Positions 17,740-26,567 of a stretch of 64,000 nucleotides of DNA are shown here, piece by piece (the stretch's first letter is position 1; each line of letters starts with the position of its first letter). A program made the translations under genes and the position numbers. Under the pieces are notes generated by a model that saw nothing but the letters and a program-made list of their open reading frames with translations, was not told the DNA's origin and searched no databases. Source of the DNA: Nocardioides alcanivorans (lineage in GTDB: Bacteria > Actinomycetota > Actinomycetes > Propionibacteriales > Nocardioidaceae). The stretch lies in assembly GCF_021555175.1 (NCBI RefSeq), contig NZ_JAKGRW010000009.1:62001-126000 (forward strand), given 5' to 3'.

Positions 17740-18333
17740 ATGACAGGCACGACCCGCATCCCCCGCAAACAGCTCGACGGTGTCCTCGGGGCGGTGCTGA
17801 AGTTCGCAATGAAGAAGAAGGTCGGTTCGGTGCCCGAGGGCGCTGAAGTCATGTGGAACCACAGGGCCGTCTTCATGGACACCATGAAGTTCGGTGCCAG
17901 GACCGAGAAGTGGCACGAGCTCGACCGCAGCCTGGGCACGCTCGCCGCGATGGCAGCGGCAGCGGAGATCGGTTGCAGTTTCTGCTTGGACCTCCACTAC
18001 TTCATGGCGCACGACAAGGGCCTCGATGAGGAGAAGGCACAGCAGGTGCCCCGGTGGCGCGAGTCCGACGTGTTCACTGCGGTGGAGCGACGGGTGATGG
18101 AGTACGCCGCAGCGATGTGCCAGACCCCGCCGACCGTCACGGAGGCGATGTCGGCAGCACTGCTCGAGGACATCGGTGCGGCCGGACTCGTGGAACTGAC
18201 TGCCAAGGTGGGCATGATGAACATGACCGCCCGCGGCAACGTGGCGATGGGCATCCGGTCCGCGGAGTACGCCGAAGCCTGTGGTCTGCAGCCGCTCGCC
18301 ACCCCGACCCGCCAGGAGGTGCCTGCCCCGTGA
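17740..18333 (+). CDS. carboxymuconolactone decarboxylase family protein
   Basis: A 197-residue AhpD-like protein. The signature is AAEIGCSFCLDLHYFMAHD, with the CxxC pair and downstream His of the AhpD/CMD active site at about residues 76-85. Family members act in peroxidase recycling or as gamma-carboxymuconolactone decarboxylase. A CMD-like gene is the usual partner of ECF41 sigma factors, which is the arrangement here: an ECF41 promoter before it and the sigma gene overlapping its stop (GTGA). AGGAG precedes ATG 17740. Confidence 0.9.
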   Translation: MTGTTRIPRKQLDGVLGAVLKFAMKKKVGSVPEGAEVMWNHRAVFMDTMKFGARTEKWHELDRSLGTLAAMAAAAEIGCSFCLDLHYFMAHDKGLDEEKAQQVPRWRESDVFTAVERRVMEYAAAMCQTPPTVTEAMSAALLEDIGAAGLVELTAKVGMMNMTARGNVAMGIRSAEYAEACGLQPLATPTRQEVPAP

Positions 18334-19211
18334 CAGCCGATCCGTTCGTCACCCATCGGGGGCTGCTCTTCACCGTCGCCTACGAGATGCTGGGATCGGC
18401 GGCCGACGCCGAGGACGTCGTCCAGGAGACCTGGTTGAAGTGGTCCCGTGTCGACCAGTCGGAGATCGCCGACCCGCGTGCCTACCTGGTGCGCGTCGTG
18501 ACGCGCGCTGCCCTCGACCAGATCCGCACCCTCTCTCGGCGCCGGGAGGACTACGTCGGCCAATGGTTGCCGGAACCCCTGCTGACCAGCCCCGACGTGG
18601 CCGACGACGTCGACCTCGCCGACAGCCTCTCGATGGCGATGCTGCTCGTGCTCGACACCCTCACTCCGACGCAACGCGCGGTCTTCGTGCTGCATGACGT
18701 GTTCGGCTTCGACTACGAGGAACTGGCCACCGCGGTCGACAAGACACCCGCGGCCGTGCGGCAGATCGCGCACCGGGCCCGGACCCACGTCGCCGAGCGG
18801 AGGCCGCAGGGCGTCACGTCGCGAGCCGACGCCGAGAGCGCGTTGTCGGCGTTCCAGCGGGCGCTCGACACTGGTGAGTTCCAGGAACTGCTCGACATCC
18901 TGGCGCCCGACGTGGTCATCGTCGGCGACGGCGGTGGCATCAAGCAGGCGATTCCCAACCCGGTCAGCGGGGTCGACAAGGTGTCGCGCCTGCTCCGCGC
19001 GGGCCTGGCCACGCTCGGAGGCTTCGGCGCGGCGCTGGAGGTGGAGAGCGTGCTCGTCAACGGCTGGCCCGCGCTGCTCATCAGGCTCGACGGGGAGCTG
19101 GACGGGATCATCTCGCTGAGGGTCGACGACGGACTGGTCAGCGGGATCTATGCCGTGCGCAATCCGGAGAAGCTCTCGCGGATCGTGCGGGAGGTCGAGG
19201 TCTCGCGCTGA
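18330..19211 (+). CDS. ECF41-type sigma factor with SnoaL-like tail
   Basis: A 293-residue ECF sigma factor. Region 2 (HRGLLFTVAYEMLGSAADAEDVVQETWLKW) and region 4 (LTPTQRAVFVLHDVFGFDYEELATAVDKTPAAVRQIAHRAR) are clear. The C-terminal ~110 residues are a SnoaL-like domain with VGDGGGIKQA (the DGGG motif) and RNPEKLS (the NPDKL motif), both hallmarks of ECF41, where the tail replaces an anti-sigma factor. GTG 18330 overlaps the CMD stop. Confidence 0.92.
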   Translation: MTADPFVTHRGLLFTVAYEMLGSAADAEDVVQETWLKWSRVDQSEIADPRAYLVRVVTRAALDQIRTLSRRREDYVGQWLPEPLLTSPDVADDVDLADSLSMAMLLVLDTLTPTQRAVFVLHDVFGFDYEELATAVDKTPAAVRQIAHRARTHVAERRPQGVTSRADAESALSAFQRALDTGEFQELLDILAPDVVIVGDGGGIKQAIPNPVSGVDKVSRLLRAGLATLGGFGAALEVESVLVNGWPALLIRLDGELDGIISLRVDDGLVSGIYAVRNPEKLSRIVREVEVSR

Positions 19212-19232
19212 GCCCCGACGTCGGGGAGCGGG

Positions 19233-19895
19233 TCAACCGCGCAGATAGGTCAACACGGCCGAGACCCGTCGGTCGGTGCCCTGCTCGAGGTCGAGCTTGG
19301 CGAAGATGTTGCCGACGTGCTTGCGGACCGCCGCTTCGCTGACCACCAGTTGGGCAGCGATGGAGCCGTTGGTCAGTCCCTCGGCCATCAGCGCCAGCAC
19401 CTCGCGCTCCCGCTCGGTGAGTGCGGAGAGTGGACCGTCGTCGCGGCGCCGGCCGAGCAGCTGTCGCACGACCTCAGGGTCGATCGCCATCCCGCCGCTG
19501 GCCACCCGATCGATGCTCTCGAGGAACTCGCGCACGTGGCCGACCCGGTCCTTGAGCAGGTATCCGGTGCCGCCGGGGCCGGGCGCTTCGAGCAGCGAGG
19601 TGAGGTAGGCGTCGGCGACGTACTGCGACAACACCAGGATGCCTACCCCAGGGTGCTGCTCGCGGATCGTGGCCGCCGCACGCAACCCCTCGTCGGAGAG
19701 ACCGGGCGGCATGCGTACGTCGGTGATCACCACGTCGGGAGGGTCGTTGTGGACCCAGGTGACGAGGGCCTCCGCGGTGTCGACGGCCGCGAGCACCTCG
19801 TGGCCACCCCGTTCGACGATGCCGACCAGGCCCTCCCGCAGCAGGGCGAGATCTTCGGCGATCACCACTCTCAGGGATCGATCCGGCACGGGCAC
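19233..19895 (-). CDS. NarL/LuxR-family response regulator
   Basis: A 220-residue response regulator. Receiver domain residues 7-125: acidic pair in VVIAEDLALLREG, phosphoacceptor Asp in VVITDVRMPPG (about 55), Lys in GYLLKDRVGH. LuxR HTH at residues 152-215: LTEREREVLALMAEGLTNGSIAAQLVVSEAAVRKHVGNIFAKL. The GTG start overlaps the frame-corrected end of the sensor kinase. Likely target: the divergent ABC/FtsX operon, through the dyad at 21206-21223. Confidence 0.93.
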   Translation of the reverse strand: MPVPDRSLRVVIAEDLALLREGLVGIVERGGHEVLAAVDTAEALVTWVHNDPPDVVITDVRMPPGLSDEGLRAAATIREQHPGVGILVLSQYVADAYLTSLLEAPGPGGTGYLLKDRVGHVREFLESIDRVASGGMAIDPEVVRQLLGRRRDDGPLSALTEREREVLALMAEGLTNGSIAAQLVVSEAAVRKHVGNIFAKLDLEQGTDRRVSAVLTYLRG

Positions 19896-19971
19896 TCCAT
19901 CCTGATCCGGGTCGGACCACCGAGGGGACTGTCGACCTCCAGCCTTCCACCCAGCGCGTCGAGGCGCGTGA

Positions 19972-21171
19972 TCAGCCCGGCAAGTCCGGAGCCGGCGCCG
20001 ATGCTCGCGCCCCCACTCCGTCGTCGGTCACGGTGATGACCAGGTTGCCCTCGTGCACCCAGCCGGTGATCCGGCTCGACGACGCCTCGGCGTGGCGTGC
20101 CACGTTGGTGATCGCCTCGCTGACGACGAAGTAGGCCGCCGCCTCGATCGGAGCCGGCAGGCGCTCGGACAGCGTGATGTCGACGGCCACGGGGATCGGC
20201 ATCCGGTCGGCGACCTCGTGCACCGCCGCCTCGATGCCGTGATCGATCAGCACCCGCGGGTGGATCCCGCGAACCGCCTCACGCAGGTCGGAGAGCGCCG
20301 CCTCGGCCTCACCGTGCGCCTGGCGCACCAGGTCCAGTCCGGGCCCCTCGGGTACGTCGAGCTCGGCACGTCCCAGCGTCATCGTCAGGGCGACCAGCCG
20401 CTGCTGGACCCCGTCGTGGAGGTGCCGCTCGATCCGTCTGCGTTCGGTCTCGAAGGCGTCGACCAGGTCGAGTCGGGAGCGACGCAGCTCCGTGATCCGT
20501 TGCTCCAACTGCTTGTCGCTGGCGCCCAGCAGGATCCGCGCGAGGGCGACCTGGGCTGCGGCGAGTGCGGTGGCGACGTACGCGAAGAAGACGTAGAAGG
20601 CGAAGAACCCGACGATGCCGACCGGCACCGCCTCCAACGGGGAGTCGGCGCTCCATCCGAGCACCACGAACTCCTCGTAGTGGGCCAACAGCGGAGCCAA
20701 CGCCATGAGGGAGAGAAGGAGCACGGCGTTGACGGCCACCACGATGTCGACCCACCACAGGAGAACCGCGAGGATCACGCCGTAACCCAGCTCGCGGCCA
20801 GGGATCGACTCCTTGCGACGCTGCCGCAACCAGGCGCGCGGGCCCGGTGCGTGAAGTCGCGGATGCGGGCTCGGGAGGGGCGGCTGGCCCGGTGACATGA
20901 CCGTGAGCCGGCGACGTTCGAGGTCGCCGACGGCCATGAAGAGCAGCGGAATCGAGGCGAGCAGGAAGATGCCGATCAAGACGATGCTGGTCACGATGCC
21001 GGTCAGCGCGAGCGCGAGGAACGCGACGAAGGTGAGCAGACCGACCAGCGAGGACCCGGCGAGGTAGAGCCACGAACGGAACGGCCAGGACGAGGTCAGG
21101 AACCTCAGCGGGTTGCCGGCCAGCGCTCCCCAGGCAGTCGGCGCGGCGCCTGCGGTCGAGGGTCGTTCCAT
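19972..21171 (-). CDS. sensor histidine kinase (C-terminus frameshifted)
   Basis: A NarX/DesK-class kinase. N-terminal part has several membrane helices (FLTSSWPFRSWLYLAGSSLVGLLTFVAFL and later pairs to about 215). HisKA_3 is FETERRRIERHLHDGVQQRLVALTM with the phospho-His near residue 260; the HATPase has NVARHAEASS and VTDDGVG. As sequenced it ends at 19972, just after the G1 box. One extra base in CCCCC 20010-20014 restores GGASIGAGSGLAGLITRLDALGG and a stop at 19871, overlapping the response regulator by 25 bases. Start ATG 21171. Confidence 0.85.
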   Translation of the reverse strand: MERPSTAGAAPTAWGALAGNPLRFLTSSWPFRSWLYLAGSSLVGLLTFVAFLALALTGIVTSIVLIGIFLLASIPLLFMAVGDLERRRLTVMSPGQPPLPSPHPRLHAPGPRAWLRQRRKESIPGRELGYGVILAVLLWWVDIVVAVNAVLLLSLMALAPLLAHYEEFVVLGWSADSPLEAVPVGIVGFFAFYVFFAYVATALAAAQVALARILLGASDKQLEQRITELRRSRLDLVDAFETERRRIERHLHDGVQQRLVALTMTLGRAELDVPEGPGLDLVRQAHGEAEAALSDLREAVRGIHPRVLIDHGIEAAVHEVADRMPIPVAVDITLSERLPAPIEAAAYFVVSEAITNVARHAEASSSRITGWVHEGNLVITVTDDGVGARASAPAPDLPG

Positions 21172-21205
21172 GGGCACGACCCTAGGCCGTGCGCCGCGGC
21201 TTGTC

Positions 21206-21223
21206 GGTAGCGCAGGCGCTACC
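21206..21223. promoter_or_regulatory. perfect dyad between kinase and ABC operon
   Basis: GGTAGCGCAGGCGCTACC is an 18-bp inverted repeat with 8-bp perfect arms in the 109-bp region between the divergent kinase and ABC transporter genes. It is the best candidate binding site for the adjacent response regulator. Confidence 0.6.
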
Positions 21224-21280
21224 CCAGGACTCTCGGCCAGGCCATCGTGTCCAGGCTCGGACGACGATTGGCTGGGTGAC

Positions 21281-22066
21281 ATGAAGATGCGAACCCGCCA
21301 GCCGCGAGCCGATCTCGCTCAGACCCTCCGCTCGAGCGGCGTCGACCACGCCGTCGTGCTGGACAACGTCACCCGCACCTACTCGTCGCGCGCGGGTGAG
21401 GTCCACGCGCTGCGTGGGGTGACGCACACCTTCGCCGCGCACTCCTTCACCGCGATCATGGGTCCGTCGGGGTCGGGCAAGTCGACGCTCCTGCAGTGCG
21501 CGGCCGGGCTCGACGTCCCCACCTCGGGTCGGGTACGGGTCGGCGGCGTCGACCTCGGCGGGCTCTCCGAGGTGCAGCTCACCGAGCTGCGTCGCGACAC
21601 GATGGGCTTCGTCTTCCAGGCCTACAACCTGCTGCCGGCGCTGAGTGCGCACGACAACGTGGCGCTCCCGTTGCGGTTGGCCGGCAACACCGTGAGCCGG
21701 TCGATGGTGCGTCATGCGCTGGACCGGGTGGGGCTCGCCTCGCAGTACCACCGTCGCCCGTCCGAGCTCTCTGGCGGTCAGCAGCAACGGGTCTCGATTG
21801 CGCGGGCCCTGGTGGCACGGCCCGACGTGGTCTTCGCCGACGAACCCACCGGCGCACTCGACCGGAGCACCGGTCGCCAGGTACTGGAGTTGATGCGCTC
21901 GACCGTCGACAACGACGGGCTCACCGTCGTGATGGTCACCCACGATCCGGTGGCGGCGGCGTACGCGGACTCGGTGCTCTTCCTCGAGGACGGCCTGATC
22001 GTGGGCAACCTGATCGGTGCGGACGCAGCGCAGATCGCGGCTCACATGAGCGAGCTCGAACGATGA
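21281..22066 (+). CDS. ABC transporter ATP-binding protein (MacB/LolD type)
   Basis: A 261-residue ATPase: Walker A GPSGSGKST (about residue 65), Q-loop FVFQAYNLLP, signature LSGGQQQRVSIARAL and Walker B VVFADEPTGALD, with the PTGALD variant typical of ATPases paired with FtsX/MacB permeases. Start taken at ATG 21281 (MKMRTRQ) because family homology starts just beyond; the frame is open further upstream. The stop overlaps the permease start (ATGA). Together with the divergent two-component system it forms a stress-sensing export module. Confidence 0.92.
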   Translation: MKMRTRQPRADLAQTLRSSGVDHAVVLDNVTRTYSSRAGEVHALRGVTHTFAAHSFTAIMGPSGSGKSTLLQCAAGLDVPTSGRVRVGGVDLGGLSEVQLTELRRDTMGFVFQAYNLLPALSAHDNVALPLRLAGNTVSRSMVRHALDRVGLASQYHRRPSELSGGQQQRVSIARALVARPDVVFADEPTGALDRSTGRQVLELMRSTVDNDGLTVVMVTHDPVAAAYADSVLFLEDGLIVGNLIGADAAQIAAHMSELER

Positions 22067-23979
22067 TGCTCCAGCTGAGTCACAAGAACGTACGTCGCAA
22101 CTGGCCGCTCTTCGCCGGTTCCTTCGTTGCGCTCGCCCTGGGGGTGGCGCTGCTGGCCCTCAGCGCAATCCTGATCTGGTCGGTGGAGGCCTTCTCCACG
22201 ACCGTGGACCCGGCCGACACCGATCTGCTCGTCGCCCTGGACGACCTGATGGCGATGCTCGGGGTGGTCTCGACCTTCTCCGGCTTCATGGCGATCTTCA
22301 TCGTCGCGAGCACGTTCGGTTTCGCGGTCAATGCCCGGCAGCGTGAGCTGGGGCTGCTGCGCCTCGTCGGTGCAACGCCGAAGCAGGTGCGGCGCATGAT
22401 CCTTGGCGAGTCGCTGGTGGTCGGCGTGGTCGCCTCCGTGGTCGGGAGCGCGCTGGGGTGGCTGCTCGCGCCGATCGTCTTGTGGGTGATGCACCAACGT
22501 GGGTTGGCCCCTGAGGGGATCCCGATCGTGTCTCCGTGGGCTCCCTTGGCTATCGCGTCCGGCATCGGACTCGCGGTCGCCCTCCTCGGCGCCCGAGCGG
22601 CGGGCAAGCGCGCGGCGAAGGTCGCCCCGATCCAAGCGATGCGTGACGCGGCCGTCGAGCGTGGCCGCATCGGCTGGGGACGGGCCCTGACCGGGGTGCT
22701 CTGCCTGGTCGGCTCCGGTGCCATGCTGATCGGAGTTCGCGCGGGCAGCCCGGAGCTCGCCATGGTGCTGGCGATCTTCGTGCCTGAGCTGATCGTGATC
22801 GGACTCGTCTGCCTGGGGCCGGTGCTGATCCCCCAGCTGGTGCGGCTGCTGACGCTCGGGATGCGGCGACACGTGCTGGTCGACCTGGCGCGCCAGAACC
22901 TGCTGGCACTGCCGCGTCGTACGACGTCGCTGGCCGCGCCGATCCTGGCGATCTCCGCCATCGCGGGCAGTCTCATCCTGTCGCTCTCATTTGCGGCCGA
23001 CTGGGACAACGGGGTGACCAGGCAGCAGCTCGAGGCGCCCGTCGTGGTGACCGGTGCGGACGCGCGGGACGCTCGCACGATCGAGGCCCGGCCCGACGTC
23101 GAGGCGGCTGACAACGGCCTGCTGCTGCAGGTGACGATCGAGCGGACGGACGACTCGATGGAGGAGACCTTCGAGGGCATCGACCCGGCCGTGGCCGCGG
23201 CTGCTCGTGGCACGCGGGTGCACAAGGGTGATCTCGGCGACCTGACGGGTCGGACCATGGCGATCGCCCGCTCCTACGCATGGGACTACGGGATCCACCT
23301 GGGTGACAAGGTCCGGGTGCGCTTCGCGGACGGCAGCCGGATGCGGCTGAGGGTGGTCGCGGAGGTCGAGGACGCCAACAACCTGCAGCAGACGTTCCTG
23401 ATGCCGCGGGCGCTCGCTGCGGAGCACGGCGGCGAACCGTCGGACACGTGGTTCGTGGTGCCGACGACAGGGGTGCCTGCTGCTGACCTCGTCGACGACC
23501 TCGCTGGTGAGTTGACGACCGGGGAAGCGGTGCCGGCGGCGACGTGGGTGGCCGACCGGGACGAGGACACCCGCGCCAACAACCAGCTGAGCGTCATCCT
23601 GGTGTTGGGTCCGGCCGCGGTCTATGCCGCGATTGCCATCGCAAACACGCTCCTGATGGGCAGCCGGCAGCGGCGGCACGAGTTCATCGCCACGCGTCTC
23701 ATCGGCGCGACGGAAGAGCAGGTGCGCCGCCTCGTGGTCACCGAAGCCGGGTTGGTCGCCGGGGTGGCACTGACGCTGGGGGCCATCACCACGGTCACGG
23801 TGGGGGTGCTGCTGAGGATCCCGATGACCGCAGGGTTGGACGACGTACCGCTGACCATCCCGTGGGTGAGCCTGGGCGCGATCCTCGTGGCATGCGTGGT
23901 GATCCCGATCGTCGCCGCCGTCCTCCCGGCACGCTCCATGCTCCGGCAGGCCTCGCCGGCCAACGCGGCCACGGGGTGA
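22063..23979 (+). CDS. FtsX-family ABC permease
   Basis: A 638-residue permease with two FtsX domains. N-terminal helix about 18-42; first FtsX domain about 70-200 (FVAARQRELGLLRLVGATPKQVRRMILGES-type coupling segment); large extracellular region about 290-480; second FtsX domain about 505-635 (MGSRQRRHEFIATRLIGATEEQVRRLVVTEA). Such pairs export lipids, peptides or antibiotics, or work mechanically. Coupled to the ATPase by a four-base overlap. Confidence 0.9.
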   Translation: MMLQLSHKNVRRNWPLFAGSFVALALGVALLALSAILIWSVEAFSTTVDPADTDLLVALDDLMAMLGVVSTFSGFMAIFIVASTFGFAVNARQRELGLLRLVGATPKQVRRMILGESLVVGVVASVVGSALGWLLAPIVLWVMHQRGLAPEGIPIVSPWAPLAIASGIGLAVALLGARAAGKRAAKVAPIQAMRDAAVERGRIGWGRALTGVLCLVGSGAMLIGVRAGSPELAMVLAIFVPELIVIGLVCLGPVLIPQLVRLLTLGMRRHVLVDLARQNLLALPRRTTSLAAPILAISAIAGSLILSLSFAADWDNGVTRQQLEAPVVVTGADARDARTIEARPDVEAADNGLLLQVTIERTDDSMEETFEGIDPAVAAAARGTRVHKGDLGDLTGRTMAIARSYAWDYGIHLGDKVRVRFADGSRMRLRVVAEVEDANNLQQTFLMPRALAAEHGGEPSDTWFVVPTTGVPAADLVDDLAGELTTGEAVPAATWVADRDEDTRANNQLSVILVLGPAAVYAAIAIANTLLMGSRQRRHEFIATRLIGATEEQVRRLVVTEAGLVAGVALTLGAITTVTVGVLLRIPMTAGLDDVPLTIPWVSLGAILVACVVIPIVAAVLPARSMLRQASPANAATG

Positions 23980-23995
23980 ACCGGTCCCCTTCGAT

Positions 23996-24041
23996 GGAGT
24001 GAAACTGCTCCGATCAAGCCGAAAGGCAGCAGGTTCACTCC
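23996..24041 (+). terminator. hairpin after the ABC/FtsX operon
   Basis: GGAGTGAAACTGCT (23996-24009) pairs with AGCAGGTTCACTCC (24028-24041), 13 of 14 positions, 17 bases after the permease stop. No T run follows, as is common in high-GC actinobacteria. Confidence 0.65.
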
Positions 24042-24157
24042 AACGAACGGCGTCGGCGCCGCACCGCGTTCCCGCATCCCGTGGTCGTGGCTCGCCCGGT
24101 GCGGGAGACAATTCCACGCGAGGAACCGACGCCACGCGTGACGACAGGAGATGGCCG

Positions 24158-24877
24158 ATGACCGCACCCACCGCGGAGACCGGAGCGGCGCCCACGCGCA
24201 GGGACAGGCTGCGGGCCGTTCCTGCGAGCCGGATGCACCTCTGGCTGATGTTGGTGCTGACGTTCACGACCGGCATCAACGATGCCGTCGGCTACCTGGG
24301 GCTGGACAAGGTCTTCACGGGCAACATGACCGGCAACGTGGTCATCCTCGGCATGGCCCTGGTCGGCGACACCGGCCTGCCGGTGCTCGGGCCGGCGTTG
24401 GCGCTGCTCGGCTTCATGGTCGGAGCTGCGATCGCCGGAAGGGCGCAGCGCACGGCGATGACCGGGTGGAGTCGGGTCACCGCGGTGCTGCTGGGCCTGG
24501 TCGCCCTGGTCATGTTCGGGCTGGGGGCGGTGCTGCTGGTCGCGGGCAACCATCCCGAGCAGCCGGTGATGGTGACCACCACGACGTTGGCTGCAGCAGC
24601 CATGGGCATGCAGGCAGCCGTGGCGCGGCACATCGCGGTCAAGGACGTCACGACCGTGGTCGTCACCAGCACGATCACCGGACTCGCCGCCGACTCACGA
24701 GTCGGTGCCCACCGGCCTGGCGGCACTGCTCGCCGAGTGCTCGCCATTGCCCTGATCCTGCTGGGCGCAGCAGCTGGTGCCCTCGCCCTCCAGGCGCACC
24801 TCGGGCTCGGACTGCTGCTTGCCGGCGTGCTCATCGCCGCCGTCACGGTCGTCGGGGAACTCCACTCGCGAGGGTGA
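24158..24877 (+). CDS. DUF1275 (YoaK-like) membrane protein
   Basis: A 239-residue membrane protein with about six helices. The N-terminal LTFTTGINDAVGYLGLDKVFTGNMTGNVVILGMAL is the DUF1275/YoaK signature (T-G-x-x-D-A and F-x-x-N-M-T-G-N). Family function is unknown; a transport role is suspected. ATG 24158 has AGGAG at seven bases, whereas the out-of-frame ATG at 24151 encodes no homology. Confidence 0.9.
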   Translation: MTAPTAETGAAPTRRDRLRAVPASRMHLWLMLVLTFTTGINDAVGYLGLDKVFTGNMTGNVVILGMALVGDTGLPVLGPALALLGFMVGAAIAGRAQRTAMTGWSRVTAVLLGLVALVMFGLGAVLLVAGNHPEQPVMVTTTTLAAAAMGMQAAVARHIAVKDVTTVVVTSTITGLAADSRVGAHRPGGTARRVLAIALILLGAAAGALALQAHLGLGLLLAGVLIAAVTVVGELHSRG

Positions 24878-24916
24878 TCCGGTCCGTCGGACGGAAGCAC
24901 CCCTACAGTGCAGGGC

Positions 24917-25342
24917 ATGACTGATCAGTGCCTGTTCTGCGGCATCGTTGCCGGCACCGTCCCGAGCGTGAAGGTGGCGGAGGACGAGACGACGTACGCC
25001 TTCATGGACATCAACCCCGGCTCCGACGGCCACCTCCTCGTGGTTCCCAAGCGGCACAGCAAGGACCTGATGGAGATCCCTGCCGACGACCTCGCCGCGG
25101 TCACTCTCGCGGCGCAGCGGATCGCGAAGGCTGCGGTGCCGGCACTCGGCGCAGACGGGGTCAACCTGCTCAACTGCTGTGGCGCCGACGCGTGGCAGAC
25201 GGTCTTCCACTTCCATCTGCACGTGATCCCGCGCTACGTCGACAAGTCGCGTGACCGCCTCGGTCTGCCGTGGGTGCCGACGCCCGGTGATGCCGAGGCC
25301 ATTGCCGCCACCGGCGCGAAGGTCGTTGCAGCGCTGGGGTGA
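24917..25342 (+). CDS. HIT family protein
   Basis: A 141-residue histidine-triad nucleotide hydrolase/transferase. Zn-site residues CLFCGI near the N-terminus, GHLLVVPKRHSKDL in the middle, and the catalytic triad HFHLHVIPR near residues 96-104. Family members hydrolyse phosphoramidates or adenylated compounds. TACAGT (24904-24909) lies seven bases before ATG 24917, indicating leaderless transcription. Confidence 0.93.
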   Translation: MTDQCLFCGIVAGTVPSVKVAEDETTYAFMDINPGSDGHLLVVPKRHSKDLMEIPADDLAAVTLAAQRIAKAAVPALGADGVNLLNCCGADAWQTVFHFHLHVIPRYVDKSRDRLGLPWVPTPGDAEAIAATGAKVVAALG

Positions 25343-25456
25343 TTCTCGAGGGATGGCGGCTGTTCGGTGCCACATACGAGCAGCAAGCTTCCGCTGTCCC
25401 TGGCCCGCGACTTGGTGACGTGGCAGGCTGGAAATCGTGTACACCCCCGGTTCAAC

Positions 25457-26074
25457 ATGATGGACGAGCGCGAGGTGCGACCGCTCGTCGAGCAGGTCGG
25501 CGCCGCCGAGCTCGTCACCGTCGGTGCCGACGGCTTTCCGCGGGCAACTCGGCTCCCGGTCATCTGGGACGGGGAGCGGCTGATCTTCCACATGGCGCTG
25601 GCCAACGACCACTGGCGGCAGATCGCGGACGGTTCGCCCGCGTTGGCGGTCGTCACCGGGCCGGAGGCCTACATCAGTCCGGAGTGGTATGCAGCGAAGA
25701 CCGAGCACGGCCGCGTCGTACCCACCTGGAACTACTCGGCCGTCCAGTTCCGGGGCCGGGCGACCGTACGCCGCGACGAGGCGTGGCTGCACCGGGCGAT
25801 CAGCGATCTGACCGACCTCAACGAGCGCGATCGCCCGACCCCTTGGGCGGTCACCGATGCACCGGAGACCTTCGTCGCCCAGCAGGCGAAGGCGATCGTG
25901 GGCATCGAGTTCGTGATCGAGTCCGTGACTGCCAAGGCCAAGCGCAGCCAGAACCGGACCGACGAGGACAGGTGCAACGTCATCGCCGGACTGCGCGCGG
26001 GTGGTGGCCGGGAGCAGGCCATGGCCGACGCGATGGCTCGAGACCTCGAGCGGACCCCGGCGGCGCAGGCATGA
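25457..26074 (+). CDS. PaiB-type FMN-binding protein (N-terminus frameshifted)
   Basis: The readable part is 205 residues of a PaiB/FMN-binding split-barrel protein: ELVTVGADGFPRATRLPVIWD, FHMALANDHWR, VVTGPEAYISPEWYA and VPTWNYSAVQFRG are typical. Family members normally begin VYTPRFN. Exactly that appears if one C is added to CCCCC at 25444-25448, giving GTG 25437 as the true start. Probably a flavin-dependent oxidoreductase or a PaiB-like negative regulator. Its stop overlaps the next ATG by four bases. Confidence 0.85.
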   Translation: MMDEREVRPLVEQVGAAELVTVGADGFPRATRLPVIWDGERLIFHMALANDHWRQIADGSPALAVVTGPEAYISPEWYAAKTEHGRVVPTWNYSAVQFRGRATVRRDEAWLHRAISDLTDLNERDRPTPWAVTDAPETFVAQQAKAIVGIEFVIESVTAKAKRSQNRTDEDRCNVIAGLRAGGGREQAMADAMARDLERTPAAQA

Positions 26075-26487
26075 CCTCCCGACTCACCGAGATCAACATC
26101 GACTGCGCGGACCCGGCCCGGCTCGCCGCCTTCTGGTGCGCGGCGCTGGGCTACTCCGAGCTCGAGGCCTCCGCCGACCTGGTCGAGATCGGACCTGGTC
26201 GGGGCTCGAACGCGGAGCTGCTGGACGCCGTACGCCGGGAGCCCCTCGCTCCTTCGATCTTCTTCGCGTTGGTGCCCGAAGCCAAGACGGTCAAGAACCG
26301 AGTGCACCTCGATCTCTCCCCGATCGACTGCACCCAGGCCGAGGAGGTCGCCCGGCTCGAGGCCCTCGGTGCGCAGCGAGTGGACGTCGGGCAGACCGGC
26401 GCCGAGTCGTGGGTCGTGATGGCAGATCCGGAGGGCAACGAGTTCTGCGTGCTCCGCAGCCTCGCGCCCGGGGAGTTCGACCTGTGA
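26071..26487 (+). CDS. VOC family protein
   Basis: A 138-residue glyoxalase-like protein: SRLTEINIDCADPARLAAFWCAALGYSE at the start and WVVMADPEGNEFCVLRS at the end. It is the common actinobacterial VOC subgroup (DUF-like, often annotated glyoxalase_6). Overlaps the upstream PaiB-like gene (ATGA), so they are translated together. Confidence 0.87.
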   Translation: MTSRLTEINIDCADPARLAAFWCAALGYSELEASADLVEIGPGRGSNAELLDAVRREPLAPSIFFALVPEAKTVKNRVHLDLSPIDCTQAEEVARLEALGAQRVDVGQTGAESWVVMADPEGNEFCVLRSLAPGEFDL

Positions 26488-26567
26488 GCTGGTGACTCGG
26501 CCGCCGTCGTCGCGACGGTGGCTGCGTGATTTTCCGGCTCCCGGCCCACTCGGCGTAGGTTCGTGCA

